Source of the DNA: BOG-938 sp048498155
GTDB taxonomy: Bacteria; Pseudomonadota; Alphaproteobacteria; Caulobacterales; Caulobacteraceae
Length of the DNA stretch: 64,000 nucleotides
Reading direction: 5' to 3'
NCBI GenBank assembly: GCA_048498155.1
Contig: JBEHYN010000002.1
Location: forward strand, 119,887 to 183,886
Part shown: positions 25,382-32,477 of the stretch, piece after piece
How positions within the stretch are numbered: the stretch's first letter is position 1
How the letters are laid out: the number at the start of each line of letters is the position of its first letter
The notes under the pieces: model-generated
What the model was told of the DNA's origin: nothing
Database searches by the model: none
What the model saw: the letters and a program-made list of their open reading frames with translations, nothing else
Translations under genes and position numbers: made by a program

Positions 25382-25689
25382 TCGGGTCCCTCGACGGTAT
25401 CGCGCTGGCCGGAGTCGGGTTGACCGCTCTGGGCCTGTTCATCCAGGCGGCGCTGTTCGCCTTCTTTCTCGGCAAGCTGAGCGCGCGGGTCGACGGTTTG
25501 GACGCGCGCGCGGGGGCGGCCCAGGACAGCAGCGCGGCACTGGCGGCGATCACCGCCACCCTGCACGCCCTGAAGGACAGCGTGGACGACATCCGGGCGA
25601 CCTTTGGCCGGCGGTTCGAGGCGGTTGAGGACAGCGTGACGAGCCTGATGATGCGGGCCCGCCCCCGCCGGAGCGCCGGCGAGGGCTGA
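25378..25689 (+). CDS. Small phage membrane protein with coiled coil
   Basis: A 103-residue protein that starts in an ATGA overlap. One transmembrane segment near the N-terminus (about 10-33, GLTALGLFIQAALFAFFLG) is followed by a predicted coiled coil (KLSARVDGLDARAGAAQ, then ALKDSVDDIRATFGRRFEAV). The layout resembles small bitopic phage proteins found near ejection genes. Unknown function. Confidence 0.65.
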   Translation: MIGSLDGIALAGVGLTALGLFIQAALFAFFLGKLSARVDGLDARAGAAQDSSAALAAITATLHALKDSVDDIRATFGRRFEAVEDSVTSLMMRARPRRSAGEG

Positions 25690-25748
25690 ACGGTCAGCGA
25701 CCTAGATCGACCTGCCGCCCGCCTGAAATTTCCTAACGGAGACTGACA

Positions 25749-26168
25749 ATGAAGCGATTGATCCTCGCCCTGATGGCCGGGGCTTGCCTGGCGCGTCCCG
25801 CCTTGGCCGCCCAGCCCATCGGCTATACCGCGCCCGACGGGGTGAACGCCGTGGCGGTGACCGCCAACGCCCCCCTGCCCGTGACCACCCCCGCGCCCGC
25901 CGCCGTGGCCGCCGGGCAAAAGACCGTGGCCGCCAGCGCGGCCGCCCTGGCGTCCAATGCTCTGGTCAACGGCGTGGTGATCAAGGCCAAGAGCACCAAT
26001 GCCGGGTCTGTCTGGGTGGGCGCGGCGGGGGTGACTGCGACAGACGACGGAACCGGCGCCGGCTACAAGCTGCTGCCCGGAGAGGCGGCCAGCTTCGCGG
26101 TATCCAACACCAACGCCATCTACGTCATCGGCACGGCCGGGGACGTTGTTTATTTCGAGGGGAATTGA
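25749..26168 (+). CDS. Small secreted/virion protein of unknown function
   Basis: A 139-residue protein with a clear signal peptide (about 1-20, MKRLILALMAGACLARPALA). An Ala/Val/Pro-rich linker and a compact beta domain (NAGSVWVGAAGVTATDDGTG, then AVSNTNAIYVIGTAGDVVYF) follow. The beta part is typical of small decoration or tail-associated proteins in phage cassettes. It ends 2 bases before the SGNH-like gene, so the two are probably cotranslated. A secretion signal on a phage structural-region gene is unusual and suggests envelope display. Confidence 0.68.
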   Translation: MKRLILALMAGACLARPALAAQPIGYTAPDGVNAVAVTANAPLPVTTPAPAAVAAGQKTVAASAAALASNALVNGVVIKAKSTNAGSVWVGAAGVTATDDGTGAGYKLLPGEAASFAVSNTNAIYVIGTAGDVVYFEGN

Positions 26169-26170
26169 TC

Positions 26171-27445
26171 ATGGGCGAGGCCGTCGACAAGAGAAAGTTG
26201 TTGACCAGCGCCTTGGCGCTTGCGGGTGCGAGCGCGCTTTATTCGTTTGGTGAGGCGGCAAGGGCGGCCGCGCCGGCCATACCTCCAGGAATACCGCTCA
26301 GCCCGGCAAACTCCGTTCCGGGGTTTCGCAACTGGGATCGCGCCAACCTGCGGAAGGCCATCGCGGCACTAGCTAAGGTCAGGTCGAATACCGGCTCCAT
26401 GACCATCAACGTCGCTGGCCACTCTGCGTTGATGGGCGAGGGATCTGGCACGACCAGCGGAGCGGGCGCGCTTACTGGCGGCGCGCAACCCTTTTCGGTG
26501 GCATCCGTCCTTTCGAAGCACCTGAACGCCTGTCCTCGCCTTCGGGCGCGGCTGGCCTCGGTAAATTCCGCTCTCAAGACCCCGTCTCGAGCTGACTTTG
26601 CCGCATATGACTCCCGGTGCACGCTGACGTCCGATTGGACGTTTGCGACCGGCGATGCCGGTGTCGGAACAGGCGGTTACTTATTCATGAACTCTTCCGG
26701 CACAGGGGCGTTCAGCATCACGCCCACAGCTCCCGATGGGAGCTCTATGGTTTGGGACAGCGCGCGCGTTTGGTACGGTGTGAACGCAGGACTTGGCACG
26801 TTTACGCTGGATATCGGCGGGACGGTCTACGCAACGCAATCGACTGCGGGGTCAATTGGCCTAGGCTCGGTGTCGATTGGCCCAGGCAATAGCGTTCCTC
26901 GGACCGCGCAAACTCTGAATATAAAGCGCACTACCGGTGGCGCGGTTTACCCAGCCATGATCGAGTTTTGGGACAGCACTGTGAACGACATTCGGGTGCG
27001 GGGTTTGGGGTGGTCCGGTTCGCAGGCGTCGGATTGGATTAGCAACACGTTCCCTTATCACGCCTTTTCTGCACTGCCGGTCATGGGTGGCGATCTGACG
27101 ATCTTCGAATGTTTCCGAAACGATCAGAGTCACGCCGTCGCTCCAACGACTTGGCAGGCAAACTTCGATGCTTGTGTTGCTCAGTGGCGCACATTCGGCG
27201 ACGTCATCATCATCGTGGATCATGAGCCTTATACTTGGACTCTGACCAACGACGCGCAATTCCGTGCTGGACTACAAACGATTTCCGACAAGTATTCCGT
27301 GCCACTAGTAGACATCCGATATTTGATGGGGAGTGGTCCGCAGGGCTGGGCAGCGGGATATGGCGCTTCAGATAACGTGCACTACTCCGCTACCGGTTGG
27401 GACGTGAAGGGCGGCATTCTAGCCGAAGCGATCTCGGAGCTCTAG
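26171..27445 (+). CDS. SGNH/GDSL-like hydrolase domain protein, phage-linked
   Basis: A 424-residue protein. A hydrophobic N-terminus with KRK before it (about 8-32) looks like an export signal. The C-terminal part carries SGNH-type features: a serine in VAGHSALMGE (Ser85) and the DNVH block near the end (Asp401, His404), the usual Asp/His pair. A beta-sandwich-like region lies between (about 150-250). Such domains deacetylate glycans. The block I glycine-aspartate is not canonical, so catalysis is uncertain. Base composition is visibly less GC-rich than the genes before it, suggesting separate acquisition with the next gene. Confidence 0.62.
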   Translation: MGEAVDKRKLLTSALALAGASALYSFGEAARAAAPAIPPGIPLSPANSVPGFRNWDRANLRKAIAALAKVRSNTGSMTINVAGHSALMGEGSGTTSGAGALTGGAQPFSVASVLSKHLNACPRLRARLASVNSALKTPSRADFAAYDSRCTLTSDWTFATGDAGVGTGGYLFMNSSGTGAFSITPTAPDGSSMVWDSARVWYGVNAGLGTFTLDIGGTVYATQSTAGSIGLGSVSIGPGNSVPRTAQTLNIKRTTGGAVYPAMIEFWDSTVNDIRVRGLGWSGSQASDWISNTFPYHAFSALPVMGGDLTIFECFRNDQSHAVAPTTWQANFDACVAQWRTFGDVIIIVDHEPYTWTLTNDAQFRAGLQTISDKYSVPLVDIRYLMGSGPQGWAAGYGASDNVHYSATGWDVKGGILAEAISEL

Positions 27446-27630
27446 ATGATGACCGCGCCGCCCGCTGGCCGATGCCGCTCTGGCGTTGGCCGAGGAGGCT
27501 AGGAACCGCCCAGCTCATTTCTAGAGCCGCCCATTGTTGGTTCCATAAACCGCTCTGTCTACGTGCCTGTAGGATAGCAATCGCTCTTGATCCTACCAAC
27601 AACACTTCGTTAGCCGGCCATAGAATGGAC

Positions 27631-28671
27631 CTAACCTGGATTAGAGGCAGCCTCTCGGCCAGAAGTTAACGTGGCATTGAGTATGCTTCGAGCCCAGGGG
27701 TCGTAAGTTCGGGCTAGGCCCAGCGCCAGTAGAACTGCTCCCCCGAAGACCACAAAATGCTGCACAGCTTGCGAAACGTGAAAGTGGTCGCCAATCGTGC
27801 TGACGACTTGCATGAGCGGGTAGTGGATGGCGTAGATCGGGTACGAAAGAAGTCCAAGGCCCAGAAAGATTGAGACTAGGGCACGCGGCGGTTCGACATA
27901 AGATCCGAGCAGGACCAGTGCGGGCGAAACGGCCAGTACAAAGGTCGCATCGTAAGCTGTTCGAACGGTACCATCGGCGCGTACAAGCAGGCAAACGGCT
28001 ACTATAGCGAGAAGCCCCAGTGAGATCCCCAGGGAATTTTTGGGTCTCATTTCGGGGCGCCAGCGGTGGAGGCCTACGCCAGCGAAAAAACTGAATGTGA
28101 CCCGGGGAGCTCCTCCTAATGCATTCTTCCAGAAGGGGCCAACGTCTACCGACCCCCAACACCAGATGGCGAGGAGCAGGGCGGCTGCGGAAATGCAAAT
28201 CGCTAACCCAAGGCGCCAGCTGCGGAGAAATCGCCAACCCAAGACCCACGTGACGTTAACCACCAGCTCACACAGTAGCGTCCATGCCGGTACGTTAAGC
28301 GGGTAGAGCGGCGCGGATGGCGGCCCGAAAACGGGAAGCATGGCGATCTGTAAAGGACCAGTGATACGGAGCGTGCTGCTCTGGGGCATCAGGCAAATCT
28401 GCAGGCCGATGCTGACAGCGACGCCTACCAAATAGAGCGGCCAAAGCCGGATCAATCGCTGTAGAAAAAATTCGCCCCAGTTCAGACCGGCTTCAAATCG
28501 CCGGTCATAGGCGTGGGCAAGCACAAACCCGCTCAGCACAAAAAATAGGTCAACAGCCAGATAGGCGCCAGGAAACCGTCCCCAACTCAAATGGTAGAAA
28601 ACCACAAGCACTGCGGCCACGCCGCGCATAGCGTCCAAAGTGTGGAAGTTCCTTCTAACGACTGTATCCAT
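27631..28671 (-). CDS. Acyltransferase family 3 membrane protein (OafA-like), antisense cargo in the phage cassette
   Basis: A 346-residue polytopic membrane protein of the acyltransferase_3 family, which O-acylates surface polysaccharides. Seen are the N-terminal LDAMRGVAAVLVVFYHLSWG with the conserved Arg and His, and VDLFFVLSGFVLAHAYDRRF. About ten hydrophobic helices follow. It is the only gene on the minus strand inside the late region, between tail and lysis genes, and is less GC-rich than its neighbours. Phage-encoded O-antigen acetylases are classic lysogenic-conversion genes that block superinfection; that role here is inference. The gap at 27446-27630 holds only a short GC-rich stretch that may be a gene remnant. 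Confidence 0.88.
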   Translation of the reverse strand: MDTVVRRNFHTLDAMRGVAAVLVVFYHLSWGRFPGAYLAVDLFFVLSGFVLAHAYDRRFEAGLNWGEFFLQRLIRLWPLYLVGVAVSIGLQICLMPQSSTLRITGPLQIAMLPVFGPPSAPLYPLNVPAWTLLCELVVNVTWVLGWRFLRSWRLGLAICISAAALLLAIWCWGSVDVGPFWKNALGGAPRVTFSFFAGVGLHRWRPEMRPKNSLGISLGLLAIVAVCLLVRADGTVRTAYDATFVLAVSPALVLLGSYVEPPRALVSIFLGLGLLSYPIYAIHYPLMQVVSTIGDHFHVSQAVQHFVVFGGAVLLALGLARTYDPWARSILNATLTSGREAASNPG

Positions 28672-28775
28672 CGCCCCTCAAGGTTGATGTCCTGACAAAT
28701 CAGCATGGCGACATGTTGCGGGCCAGCGCACACGGTCCGCTCACTCAATTCCCTTAGCCTGATCGGAGCTCTCCC

Positions 28776-29138
28776 ATGCCTCACGACGCCATCGCGCCGG
28801 CTAAGCCCGCGCGTCTGCACTGGATTGCGGCAGCTTTCCTGTGTCTTTGCCGCATCGTGCAGAGTCTGTTCACCGGGCCGGACGGCACGAGCTGGGCGCC
28901 GGGGCGGGTGTTCGCCTTCGCCACCTTCGCCGTGGCCCAGGGGCTGGTGGTGCGGGTGTCGGGGGCGTTGTTGCCACTGCAGCACAATGCCTCGGACTGG
29001 ATGACCTTCTTCGCCGCGGTAGCTGGGTTCCAGGGCGCCACGGGCGCGACCTGCATCGCCCTGGTGCTGGGCATAGCTCCGGCCGACAGCGGCGGACGGT
29101 GGTGGAGCAAGGATGCTTCGCCGCCGCCGAAGATCTGA
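28776..29138 (+). CDS. Putative holin-like membrane protein
   Basis: A 120-residue protein directly before the endolysin. Two to three hydrophobic segments are visible (about 14-32, 44-67 and 76-100), with a charged C-terminal tail GGRWWSKDASPPPKI. Size, topology and position fit a holin, but there is no family motif I can name. The ATG lies 11 bases after AGCTC-type sequence with no strong ribosome-binding site. Confidence 0.6.
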   Translation: MPHDAIAPAKPARLHWIAAAFLCLCRIVQSLFTGPDGTSWAPGRVFAFATFAVAQGLVVRVSGALLPLQHNASDWMTFFAAVAGFQGATGATCIALVLGIAPADSGGRWWSKDASPPPKI

Positions 29139-29149
29139 CGGCGCCTTGC

Positions 29150-29635
29150 GTGACCCAAGACCGCTTCGACGCCTGCCTTGCCGAGGTGCTGAGGCATGAG
29201 GGCGGTTATGTGAATGACCCGCGTGACCCTGGCGGGGTGACCAATCTGGGGGTGACCCTGGCGACCCTGTCGCGGGCGTTGGGACGGCCGGCCTCGGTGG
29301 ACGAGCTGAGGGCGCTGACGCCGCACGGCGCCGCGCCGATCTATCGGCGGCTGTATTGGACCGCAGCGGGATGCGAGGCCGTGGCTCCGGGGCTGGATCT
29401 GCTGGTGTTCGATACGGCGGTCAATATGGGGGTGGGCGTGGCGCGCGCAATGCTTGGCGCCGTGGACGATGGGGCCGATGCGGCCGGCGCCATCGGCCAG
29501 ATGAGCGCGGCGCGACGGGGCCGGTACAGGGCGCTGAAGGGCTTTGCGGTGTTTGGCCGAGGCTGGCTGCGTCGGCTGGATGCGGTGACTGCTGCGGCCT
29601 TGGCGCAGGCGCAAGGAGGATCCCATGCCGCTTAG
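29150..29635 (+). CDS. Endolysin, GH108 N-acetylmuramidase
   Basis: A 161-residue peptidoglycan hydrolase that cuts the glycan strand at host lysis. The GH108 signature LRHEGGYVNDPRDPGGVTNLGVT contains the catalytic Glu in EGGY. AVNMGVGVARAMLG and the C-terminal Arg-rich ending are also typical of the family. The start is the GTG 11 bases after the previous stop; the longer in-frame reading overlaps the holin-like gene and is rejected. It overlaps the spanin gene by 11 bases. There is no signal peptide, so it depends on a holin. Confidence 0.88.
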   Translation: MTQDRFDACLAEVLRHEGGYVNDPRDPGGVTNLGVTLATLSRALGRPASVDELRALTPHGAAPIYRRLYWTAAGCEAVAPGLDLLVFDTAVNMGVGVARAMLGAVDDGADAAGAIGQMSAARRGRYRALKGFAVFGRGWLRRLDAVTAAALAQAQGGSHAA

Positions 29636-30062
29636 CTTTTTACTGACGCCATGGCGCTGGATGGCCTGGGCCGGCGTGGGCGCAGCGATTGCCGTGCTGG
29701 CGGGCCTGTGGCGGCTGGAGGCGGGCAGGGCAGCGAACTTTCAGGCGGCGTTGCAGCAGGCGCAGGCGGCCCAGTCTTTGGCTCAGGCCCAGGCTGCGAG
29801 TGCGAGGGCGGCCGGCGCTGTCCTGTTCGCGGGGGCTGCGCGCGACGCGGCGACCGGCGCGGTTCACACGGAGAACGAATATGCCATCCAGTCTGCGCCC
29901 GGGTCCGGCCAGGGCCTTGATCGCGCTCTCAATGACGCCGGCCGTCGCGGGTTGTGTCAGTTCAGGGCTTATTGGGCCGATCCCGCCTGCGTTCAGCTGC
30001 GCGGCGTTGATCCCGGCCGGCGCCCGAACCGCGATCGCGCCGACGCCCCTGCCGCCCCTTGA
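29625..30062 (+). CDS. Inner-membrane spanin (Rz-like)
   Basis: A 145-residue bitopic protein. An N-terminal membrane anchor (about 10-31, WRWMAWAGVGAAIAVLAGLW) is followed by an Ala/Gln-rich coiled coil (FQAALQQAQAAQSLAQAQAASA). The C-terminal module (ENEYAIQSAPGSGQ, then ALNDAGRRGLCQFRAYWADPAC) is common in alphaproteobacterial phage i-spanins. It starts within the endolysin gene. From 29881 its 3' part is shared, in another frame, with the lipoprotein gene below, which is the classic Rz/Rz1 arrangement. Confidence 0.78.
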   Translation: MPLSFLLTPWRWMAWAGVGAAIAVLAGLWRLEAGRAANFQAALQQAQAAQSLAQAQAASARAAGAVLFAGAARDAATGAVHTENEYAIQSAPGSGQGLDRALNDAGRRGLCQFRAYWADPACVQLRGVDPGRRPNRDRADAPAAP

Positions 30063-30225
30063 TGCCACCGCCGGGGTCCTGTGGATCGCTCTGGACGATC
30101 AGGCCGCGCGCCTGGACCAGGCCAACGGCCGGCTGGCCGACGTGCTGGAGATCCAGCAGCGCTGCGAGGCGGAACAGGCCAGGGCAGGGGCGAGGCCGGG
30201 GCTGTTCGGCCGGCTGAAGTTCTGA
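29881..30225 (+). CDS. Outer-membrane spanin lipoprotein (Rz1-like), overlapping Rz in the +1 frame
   Basis: A 114-residue lipoprotein. The ATG at 29881 gives a signal peptide (MPSSLRPGPARALIALSMTP) ending in the lipobox VAGC. A proline-rich segment (IGPIPPAFS, then APTPLPPL) and a C-terminal helix (DDQAARLDQANGRLADVLEI) follow. It overlaps the Rz-like gene by 182 bases in the +1 frame and runs past its end, the overlapped spanin architecture. The longer frame open from 29689 has no signal sequence at its start and is not used. A terminator follows immediately. Confidence 0.78.
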   Translation: MPSSLRPGPARALIALSMTPAVAGCVSSGLIGPIPPAFSCAALIPAGARTAIAPTPLPPLDATAGVLWIALDDQAARLDQANGRLADVLEIQQRCEAEQARAGARPGLFGRLKF

Positions 30226-30254
30226 GCCCGCGCGCCGGCTGAAGGCGGGCTTTT
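30225..30254 (+). terminator. Rho-independent terminator after the spanin genes
   Basis: AGCCCGC pairs with GCGGGCT across a GC-rich loop and is followed by TTTT. It begins at the last base of the Rz1 stop codon and probably ends the phage late operon. Confidence 0.75.
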
Positions 30255-30335
30255 CCAGATCAACCCAGCTCGATCCCAAGCCACGCACGCATTCGCGGGG
30301 GCGCGGAGTCGTGCGCCTTTTCGAGAGGTGTTTTG

Positions 30336-30698
30336 ATGTCAGGCAACGACACCGGCAGTTTCAGCGGTGGCCAGCCGACGCCATCATCCGGGTCAGTAAA
30401 CGTCGGGAACTCGGGCTGGCAGGCGGGAGATTTCCAGAATGGCCTGGGCCTCCTGGGAATGGTTCCGCCGGGTAGGCGTCGGGTCAGCCGCGATGGCGAT
30501 CAACAAGCGTTTTCGAGCACAACCCAGTCCACTGGCGCATCTCCGTGGTCAGACGTCGCGCTAACCAAGAAACAATGTCTGGACATGTGTTCTCGCCTGG
30601 CTTTGCCGACCGGGAACTTCGGTGTGGCTTTCCAGCGATGCATGAATCAGTGCCGAGGAAGGGCGAGCTATCCCGAATGGGAAGGCCGGGTAGGGTAG
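30336..30698 (+). CDS. Hypothetical protein with twin CX3C motif
   Basis: A 120-residue protein of unknown function. It has a Gly/Ser-rich, disordered N-terminal half and a short C-terminal helical part with two CX3C pairs, CLDMC and CMNQC, about 20 residues apart. That is the layout of small disulfide-linked helical hairpins, or a metal site. The ATG has GAGAGG upstream; a TTG directly before it is ignored. It lies after the late-operon terminator, so it is transcribed separately or is cargo. Confidence 0.6.
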   Translation: MSGNDTGSFSGGQPTPSSGSVNVGNSGWQAGDFQNGLGLLGMVPPGRRRVSRDGDQQAFSSTTQSTGASPWSDVALTKKQCLDMCSRLALPTGNFGVAFQRCMNQCRGRASYPEWEGRVG

Positions 30699-30768
30699 AC
30701 TGAACAAATCAAGAACGTTAGGCTGCGCGGACCTTTATGCGTTTGGGAGCGGGGCGGATAGCTATCCG

Positions 30769-31929
30769 ATGACACTGACGGTCACAGACTTTCGGGTCAG
30801 GGGATTTCGTTCCCTGAAATCCCTATCGTATCCCCTCTCGAGCCTCGACGTATTCCTCGGCGCCAACGGGGTCGGGAAGAGCAACCTTTATCGGGGCCTG
30901 GAACTTCTACGGTTTGCAGCCATGAACGACCTCGGGCGGTCCCTGGCGGAGGAAGGCATGCCTGATGCGCTATGGGCCGGCCCCCGCAAGGCAAAGGCTC
31001 CGGCGCAAATCACATTGTCCGTGGGTTTGATGGCGTCCGAAAAAGATCAGTTCCGCTATGAATACGAGGTGGTTATCGGCCTGCCGCCGCCGCCGCCTTG
31101 GAACACCACGGCATCGTTCGACCTGGAGCCGCAGATCAAGGCGGAATCCCTAGCCCTGTTGATACGGGGGCGGGGAACGCGACTGCTCGAACGCCGAGGG
31201 CGCTCGGTCATGGCGCGCACCGAAGACAGGGGTTGGGACAAGGTCGATATCGACCTGTTGGAGTCAGAGACGGTTTTAGGGCGACTTGAGGATTCGGCGC
31301 GGTTTAGCGAGCTCGATCTGGTTCGCCGGACCCTGCTGGCGTGGCGCTTCTATCATCAGGTTCGCACCGACGCCGATTCGCATCTGCGCCGACCTTGTGT
31401 GGCGGTGGCGACGCCGTCCCTGGCTTCGGACGGTTCAAACCTGGCGGCGGTGTTCGCGACCCTGGCCCATGTGCGGCAGGACACCACGGAACTGGACAGC
31501 GCCGTTCAGGCGGCGTTCCCGGGCGCCAGGCTGGTCATGCCCAAGCCGGGGCGAGATGCCAGCTTCGCCATGATATTTCCGGAGTTTCCACAGCGGCAGT
31601 TCGCGGCGGCGGAGCTGTCGGACGGGACCTTGCGGTTCCTGGCCCTGGCCGGCGCATTGCTGGCCTATAGATTACCGCCGTTCATCGCGCTCAATGAGCC
31701 TGAAGCCAGCCTGCATCCGGACCTGATGGAACCGCTGGCCGGGATGGTGGTAAACGCCGCCAAGCGCAGCCAGGTGTGGCTGGTCACCCACTCCGAACGA
31801 CTGGCGCAGGCAGTAACCGCCGCCGGTGGCGCAAAGGTGCGCACCGTGGTCAAGACGGATGGCGCGACCACAATCGAGAGCCTGAAAGCCTGGGGTGAGT
31901 TCGAGGATGAGGCGGACGAGGACGTTTAG
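30769..31929 (+). CDS. AAA family ATPase, OLD/RecF-like (COG4637-type)
   Basis: A 386-residue ABC/SMC-type ATPase with Walker A GANGVGKSN (about 31-39), an ABC signature-like AELSDGTLRFLALAG, Walker B FIALNEPEASLHPDL (about 305) and an H-loop VTHSERLA (about 340). No TOPRIM nuclease is fused and none is encoded next door. Such stand-alone ATPases occur in phage-defence and DNA-repair settings, but function varies. It sits between the phage cassette and tRNA-Thr, a usual cargo position, and is followed by its own terminator. Defence is inference. Confidence 0.85.
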   Translation: MTLTVTDFRVRGFRSLKSLSYPLSSLDVFLGANGVGKSNLYRGLELLRFAAMNDLGRSLAEEGMPDALWAGPRKAKAPAQITLSVGLMASEKDQFRYEYEVVIGLPPPPPWNTTASFDLEPQIKAESLALLIRGRGTRLLERRGRSVMARTEDRGWDKVDIDLLESETVLGRLEDSARFSELDLVRRTLLAWRFYHQVRTDADSHLRRPCVAVATPSLASDGSNLAAVFATLAHVRQDTTELDSAVQAAFPGARLVMPKPGRDASFAMIFPEFPQRQFAAAELSDGTLRFLALAGALLAYRLPPFIALNEPEASLHPDLMEPLAGMVVNAAKRSQVWLVTHSERLAQAVTAAGGAKVRTVVKTDGATTIESLKAWGEFEDEADEDV

Positions 31930-31955
31930 GCGTGGTCCGTAAGATCAAACACAAT

Positions 31956-31987
31956 AAAAAGCCCCGGCTGAACGCCGGGGCTTTTTT
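31956..31987 (+). terminator. Rho-independent terminator after the AAA ATPase
   Basis: GCCCCGGC (31961-31968) pairs with GCCGGGGC (31974-31981) across a 5-base loop, flanked by AAAAA and TTTTTT. The flanks extend the stem in both directions, so it can also serve transcripts coming from the tRNA-Thr side. Confidence 0.9.
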
Positions 31988-32017
31988 GCGTCTGACGACG
32001 CTTCAAGTTCAAGAAGC

Positions 32018-32092
<75 letters not shown>

Positions 32093-32220
32093 GAAGGCCG
32101 GGGTTCTAGCGAAAGCGGACGGCGGCGTGAAGCTTAAAAGCGATCACGGGAGCGCGTATATGCGATTGGCGCGATTCAGGCGACTTGACGCGGTCCTTGG
32201 GGCGCAACACACAGTCGGTC

Positions 32221-32373
32221 ATGTCCACCGGCGGCAAAGACCCAAAACCCGGCCATTCGCCCAGCGTCCGAGAGGCTCGGCTGGCCAAGGCCCTGCGCGA
32301 GAATCTGCGGCGTCGCAAGGCGGGGCCGGGCGAGGACGCGCTGCAAATGAAGCCCGACAAACCGGAGCGTTGA
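32221..32373 (+). CDS. Conserved small basic protein upstream of murA
   Basis: A 50-residue protein, MSTGGKDPKP, then SVREARLAKALRENLRRRKA, then a polar tail. The Arg-rich helix is a pattern I recognise in small proteins found near murA in alphaproteobacteria. The ATG at 32221 is preferred over an upstream in-frame start at 32185. No strong ribosome-binding site is visible. Function is unknown; a nucleic-acid or membrane-surface contact is possible from the charge. Confidence 0.65.
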   Translation: MSTGGKDPKPGHSPSVREARLAKALRENLRRRKAGPGEDALQMKPDKPER

Positions 32374-32477
32374 GGGAACTTTGCGTGGGGCCCTTGCGTC
32401 CTGTAGAAACCCGCCTCCATCTATCCCGTTGGCCGCCGACTGAAGGCGGAGCGGGCGGCTTGGGAATCAGGGGCGCA

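Larger units (their letters stand above)
13315..30698. mobile_element. P22-like podoviral virion cassette (integrase-less prophage or domesticated particle locus)
   Basis: A contiguous block with an XRE regulator, GcrA-like regulator, terminase, P22-type portal, scaffold-like protein, P22-type coat, tail adaptor, tail fibre, gp10-like protein, small virion proteins, endolysin and spanins, mostly on the plus strand with ATGA/GTGA overlaps. Apparently chromosomal genes flank it (an ABC importer to the left; tRNA-Thr and murA to the right), so the element is seen whole. No integrase, excisionase, replication or recombination gene is visible. The left limit is uncertain (12.7-13.3 kb), and the right limit could include the ATPase up to 31929. 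I found no direct repeat of the tRNA-Thr 3' end on the left side. Confidence 0.8.

Noticed and set aside
13315..30698. Assignment as an RcGTA-type gene transfer agent
   Set aside because: The portal and coat are P22-like and there is no HK97-type coat, prohead protease or tape-measure gene, so it is not a homologue of the known GTA cluster even if it functions similarly.
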